Positions 6,823-10,179 of a stretch of DNA of 10,179 bases are shown one piece after another. Position 1 is the first letter of the stretch. Each line of letters begins with the position of its first letter. Source of the DNA: SFFI01 sp964398655 (lineage in GTDB: Bacteria; Bacillota; Clostridia; Saccharofermentanales; DTU023). Below the pieces are notes generated by a model. The model was not told the origin of the DNA and searched no databases. It saw only the letters and a list, made by a program, of their open reading frames with translations. Location of the stretch: NCBI GenBank assembly GCA_964398655.1, contig CAYNNG010000034.1:1-10179 (forward strand). Reading direction: 5' to 3'. The translations under genes were made by a program, and so were the position numbers.

Positions 6823-6922
6823 NNNNNNNNNNNNNNNNNNNNNNNNNNNNNNNNNNNNNNNNNNNNNNNNNNNNNNNNNNNNNNNNNNNNNNNNNNNNNN
6901 NNNNNNNNNNNNNNNNNNNNNN
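6823..6922. other. Assembly gap of exactly 100 N
   Basis: Exactly 100 unknown bases, the customary placeholder for a scaffold gap of unknown length. It hides the end of the binding-protein gene, the spacer after it and possibly a terminator, promoter or small gene. The real distance and the orientation link between the two sides are therefore not proven by the sequence, although the gene content on both sides fits one operon. Confidence 0.97.
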
Positions 6923-6937
6923 GAAAGGCAAATGTGC

Positions 6938-8749
6938 ATGAATAGCGTTGTAAAATATTTAGAAATCGAACATGACTTCTCGCCGGTGTGGCTGGATGCA
7001 GGAAGTAAACTTGCCTATATCCACCATGACGGGGAAGGAGACCATATCTGGCAGCTGGATTTAACTAGCGGCGACCGCGTCCGCTGGACCAAAGAGCCCA
7101 TTATTACCTGGGAGTTATATGCCGACCAGGAGACTGGCAGCCTGTATTTTGCTATGGACCAGAGTGGGAGCGAGTGTGAGAGCATTTACCGCCTGACAGA
7201 GCCCGGGGCAGAGCCCGAGCTGATTGTGGCTGGCGATTCGGCTCGCAACTTTTTTGGCGGGGTCAATCCCGGAGCTAAAATTTTGGCCTACGCCTCTAAC
7301 AAACGTCATGACGAACATTTCGACATTTGGACCAAAGACCTAGCGAGCGGAGAAGCAAAGCTGGTTCAGGCCTTTGATGACAACTACAACTGGCCGGCTC
7401 TCAACGCTATCTCGCCCAATGGCCGCTACTTCCTTTATAACAAGCTCAAAGCAGAAAACGATAATGCCTTGTGGCTGACTGATTTAAGCACGGGACAGAG
7501 CCGCCGGGTTCTGGCCACTGACCAGCTCTCCGCCGATGTAAAACCCTGCTGGAAGCATGATACCACCGGTTTTTACTTCCTCAGCGATTTAAATGAAGAA
7601 TTTTATAAACTCTACTATTATGACCTGGTGACCCAAGAGGTAAGCTTCCAGCAAGGTTTTGACCATGATATTGAAAATCTGGCCCTGTCTGGAGATGACC
7701 GCTATCTCAGCGTAATCATCAATGAAGCCGGCTACTCCACTTTAAAAATCTTTGACCTGGATCAGGGCCGGGAAGTCAACACCATCCTGCCCCCCAGAGC
7801 AGTGCTCAGCCCCTATTCCTGCATCAGCTGGTCCCAAGAAGGGCATAAATTACTCTTCAGCCTGAGCAGTGGGACTCGCCCAGAAGGGATCTGGCTCTTA
7901 GATCTTGACCAAGATACCATGACCCGTTTGACAGAATATAGTATGGCTGAAAGCTTAAAAGACAGCCTGGTGGAGCCCCTGCTCCAATCCTACCAGTCCT
8001 TTGATGGCCTAAAGGTGGACTACTGGCTATACCTGCCCCGGGGCCAGAAACCGGCCGACCTGCCCTGCTTGATCGAGATCCACGGGGGCCCGGAGGGACA
8101 AGAGCGGCCAGACTTTAACGAATTCATCCAATACCTGGTCGGCCAGGGGATCGCCGTAGTTGCGCCCAATGTCCGAGGCAGCACCGGCTACGGCAAGAGT
8201 TTCACCCACCTGGACGATGTCGAAAAAAGGCTGGACAGCGTGAAGGATATCGAGTCATTGGTCCACCACCTGGTGGAAACCGGCATCGCGGACAAGAGCA
8301 GAATTGGGGTTTCTGGCACCAGCTACGGCGGCTTTATGACCCTGTCCTGCGCTGGTCGTCTGCCAGATCTTTTTGCCTGCGCGGTAGATACGGTTGGCAT
8401 GTACAACCTGGTTACCTTCCTTGAGAACACTGCCGACTACCGCCGGCCCCACCGGGAAAGCGAATACGGCAGCCTAGCCGAACACCGCGACCTCCTCTAT
8501 GAAGTATCTCCCATAGCCAAGATTGACCAAATCACCGCTCCCCTCATGGTCATCCAAGGTAAAAATGACCCCCGGGTCCCGGTCAGCGAGTCAGACCAAG
8601 TGGTAAACCACCTGAGAGCCCTAGGCAAGCAGGTCGAATACCTCTGCTACCCGGACGAAGGTCACGGGATCCGGAAGATGAAAAACCGGGTGGACTGCTA
8701 TCCCAAAATCGCGGACTTCCTCAAGACCCATCTAGCCATCCAAGACTAG
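6938..8749 (+). CDS. S9 family serine peptidase (prolyl oligopeptidase / acylaminoacyl-peptidase type)
   Basis: A 603-residue peptidase. The N-terminal part (about 10-340) is a beta-propeller of repeated blades with S9 wording such as FSPVWLDAGSKLAYI, ISPNGRYFLYN and ISWSQEGHKLLFSL. In this family the propeller restricts access to short peptides. The C-terminal alpha/beta hydrolase domain (about 350-603) has HGGPEGQ (382-388, oxyanion region), nucleophile Ser462 in GTSYGG, Asp544 in GKNDPRVP and His576 in DEGHG, a complete triad. There is no signal peptide, so it acts in the cytosol, probably on imported peptides. The start at 6938 is chosen because AAAGG (6924-6928) is 9 nt upstream; an ATG at 6932 would be too close to it. 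A start inside the gap is not excluded, but the N-terminus looks complete. The M14 gene follows after 9 nt. Confidence 0.92.
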   Translation: MNSVVKYLEIEHDFSPVWLDAGSKLAYIHHDGEGDHIWQLDLTSGDRVRWTKEPIITWELYADQETGSLYFAMDQSGSECESIYRLTEPGAEPELIVAGDSARNFFGGVNPGAKILAYASNKRHDEHFDIWTKDLASGEAKLVQAFDDNYNWPALNAISPNGRYFLYNKLKAENDNALWLTDLSTGQSRRVLATDQLSADVKPCWKHDTTGFYFLSDLNEEFYKLYYYDLVTQEVSFQQGFDHDIENLALSGDDRYLSVIINEAGYSTLKIFDLDQGREVNTILPPRAVLSPYSCISWSQEGHKLLFSLSSGTRPEGIWLLDLDQDTMTRLTEYSMAESLKDSLVEPLLQSYQSFDGLKVDYWLYLPRGQKPADLPCLIEIHGGPEGQERPDFNEFIQYLVGQGIAVVAPNVRGSTGYGKSFTHLDDVEKRLDSVKDIESLVHHLVETGIADKSRIGVSGTSYGGFMTLSCAGRLPDLFACAVDTVGMYNLVTFLENTADYRRPHRESEYGSLAEHRDLLYEVSPIAKIDQITAPLMVIQGKNDPRVPVSESDQVVNHLRALGKQVEYLCYPDEGHGIRKMKNRVDCYPKIADFLKTHLAIQD

Positions 8750-8758
8750 GAGATTGAT

Positions 8759-10179
8759 ATGAAAGCAATTTTTGAAAACCTACTAAAGAACATTCCTGAT
8801 TACCAAGTCTTTTTGACCCCAGACGAGCTGGACCAAAACTCCCGCGACCTGGCGGCTGACTTTCCAGAAGTGGTGAGCCTGATGACCATCGGCCAGACCA
8901 AGGAGGGCAAGGACCTGCTCTGCCTTAAGATTGGCCAGGGGTCAAAGAACGCCCTCATGTTTGGCTGCCCTCACCCCAACGAGCCGATCGGCACCATGAT
9001 GCTGGAATATTTCACCAAGGCCCTGGCCTCACAGCCCGAGCTGAGAGCGGAATTTGACTATACTTGGTATGTGGTTAAAGCCTGGGACCGCGACGGTCTG
9101 GACCGCAACAGCGGCTGGCTCAAGGGCCCCTTCACAACCTACAACTACTCCAAAAACTTCTTCCGGCCTGCCGGCCACCAGCAGGTGGAATGGACCTTCC
9201 CCATCCATTACAAGGACCTGAATTTCGACAAGCCCCTGCCGGAAACCCGGGCCATGATGCAGCTGATCGACGAGATCCAGCCGGAGTTTATTTATTCTCT
9301 GCATAATGCCGGTTTTGGCGGCGCTTACTGGTACCTGACCCACCAGTTGCCGGAAGCCCGCTATACCGAGCTCCGCCAAGCGGCAGACCGGGTTAAGGTT
9401 CCCCTCCACCTGGGCGAACCTGAGATGCCCTACCTGGTACCCCTATCACCGGCTATTTACCCCAACCTCAGCATTTCCAAGGACTATGATTACCTGGAAA
9501 AATACGGAGCCAAGGATATTGGTGAAAAGATCCTAGTAGGCGACAGCAGCGCAGCCTATGCCTCTAAGTACGGCAGCTTCACCCTGTTGGCAGAGCTGCC
9601 CTACTTCTACGACCCCCGCATCATGGACCAAAGTCCTACCGACATGACCCGCAGGGACGCTATCCTCTACCAGCTGGACCAGAGCGAAAAGTCCAACGCC
9701 TACATCCGGTCCATCCTGGAAGCCACCGCTGGCCTCTGCCGGGAAGACTCCCAATTCCGCATGGCCCTAGTCGCCTTCTCCAAGGACGACTACAACGAGA
9801 GCACCCGCAAGATGGTGGAGGAGGAAGAGTACCAGCGGCCGGCCACCGAAGCCGAGCTCCTGGACTCCGTCCACCTCTCGCCCTTCTATAAGAGCCTCTC
9901 CTACGGCATGGCCACCCGGATGTGCCAGGAAGCCCTAGAAGAATGGCAGGCCAAGGCTGCTGACCTGGAAGCTGAAGACACAGGTGCTCAGATTGAAAAT
10001 GTTAAGGCTGAAACCACTCAGGCTGAAACCGCCCGGGCTAAGGCTGCCCCAGACGAATCCACTAAGACTGAAACCACCCCAGCCAAGACAGACCGGGCGG
10101 AAATCGAAGCCGCGATCGCCAAACTTACAGACTTGGTTGCCTCCTGCGCTGCGGCCCATGCCGACCTGGACAAAGAAAA
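8759..10179 (+). CDS. M14-type zinc carboxypeptidase with a repetitive C-terminal tail (3' end outside window)
   Basis: An open frame of 473 codons from ATG 8759, with AGGAGA (8748-8753) overlapping the upstream stop codon, and no stop before the window edge. The catalytic part shows the M14 zinc site: His72 and Glu75 in CPHPNEPIGT and His182 in YSLHNAGFGG; Glu279 in LLAELPYFYD is the likely general base. WDRDGLDRNSGW (109-120) occupies the place of the usual substrate-binding Asn-Arg region. These residues fit a zinc metallocarboxypeptidase that removes C-terminal residues from peptides; related M14 deacylases of the AstE/AspA kind are an alternative. No signal peptide is seen, so it is probably cytosolic, beside the S9 peptidase. 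From about residue 402 the protein turns into an Ala/Glu/Thr/Lys-rich tail with pentapeptide periodicity, then a helix-prone stretch, and its true end is unseen. Confidence 0.82.
   Translation, partial: MKAIFENLLKNIPDYQVFLTPDELDQNSRDLAADFPEVVSLMTIGQTKEGKDLLCLKIGQGSKNALMFGCPHPNEPIGTMMLEYFTKALASQPELRAEFDYTWYVVKAWDRDGLDRNSGWLKGPFTTYNYSKNFFRPAGHQQVEWTFPIHYKDLNFDKPLPETRAMMQLIDEIQPEFIYSLHNAGFGGAYWYLTHQLPEARYTELRQAADRVKVPLHLGEPEMPYLVPLSPAIYPNLSISKDYDYLEKYGAKDIGEKILVGDSSAAYASKYGSFTLLAELPYFYDPRIMDQSPTDMTRRDAILYQLDQSEKSNAYIRSILEATAGLCREDSQFRMALVAFSKDDYNESTRKMVEEEEYQRPATEAELLDSVHLSPFYKSLSYGMATRMCQEALEEWQAKAADLEAEDTGAQIENVKAETTQAETARAKAAPDESTKTETTPAKTDRAEIEAAIAKLTDLVASCAAAHADLDKE
10004..10108 (+). repeat. 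Degenerate 15-bp / pentapeptide tandem repeats in the M14 gene
   Basis: Seven in-frame 15-bp units encode KAETT, QAETA, RAKAA, PDEST, KTETT, PAKTD and RAEIE. The first two (10004-10018 and 10019-10033) share GGCTGAAACC at the DNA level, and the fifth (10064-10078) shares TGAAACCAC with the first, so expansion by duplication followed by drift is likely. The segment is hydrophilic and probably disordered or helical, a linker or tail beyond the catalytic domain. Confidence 0.6.

Noticed and set aside
6791..6937. Extended S9 peptidase start at 6791
   Set aside because: The frame passes through the 100 N and begins within the binding-protein gene in the wrong frame; the ATG at 6938 has a suitable ribosome binding site and a family-like N-terminus.
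1..10179. CRISPR array, insertion sequence, tRNA or rRNA
   Set aside because: I looked on both strands and saw no regularly spaced direct repeats, no transposase-like frame, no tRNA cloverleaf with a TTC-arm pattern and no rRNA-like sequence.

Overview
The window looks like a chromosomal piece of a Bacillota (probably clostridial) genome, built around peptide uptake and breakdown. The main grounds are the Firmicutes-style XRE regulator (its SKWE...PDLSLLPRIADLF...SIDQLFG pattern), strong AGGAGG-type ribosome binding sites, and the gene families present. The genus cannot be read from the sequence. The upstream regulator region looks AT-rich, while the two peptidase genes at the right end look GC-rich.

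Layout: bases 1-53 are the first 17 codons of a minus-strand gene that leaves the window, whose N-terminus resembles an amidohydrolase. Next come an AT-rich spacer with a perfect 13-bp palindrome, a minus-strand terminator, and a minus-strand XRE-type regulator with a probable second winged helix at its C-terminal side (197-1027). A 290-bp divergent intergenic region (1028-1317) carries several small dyads and weak promoter candidates. From 1318 everything is on the plus strand and tightly packed: two permeases (dppB, dppC), two ATPases (dppD, dppF), then the family 5 substrate-binding protein, placed last. A run of exactly 100 N (6823-6922) interrupts the end of the binding-protein gene. After it come a cytosolic S9-type serine peptidase (6938-8749) and an M14-type zinc carboxypeptidase (8759 to the window end, incomplete), 9 nt apart.

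Inferred working: the binding protein captures peptides outside the cell, DppB/DppC form the pore, and DppD/DppF power import. The two peptidases lack signal peptides and probably degrade the imported peptides in the cytosol; the leftward amidohydrolase-like gene may act on a product. The divergent XRE protein is the obvious candidate local regulator. The operon itself is a known kind of arrangement. The less ordinary details are a hairpin that presents the binding protein's Shine-Dalgarno in its loop, the missing lipobox on that protein, and a pentapeptide-repeat tail on the M14 enzyme. I found no convincing wholly new system.
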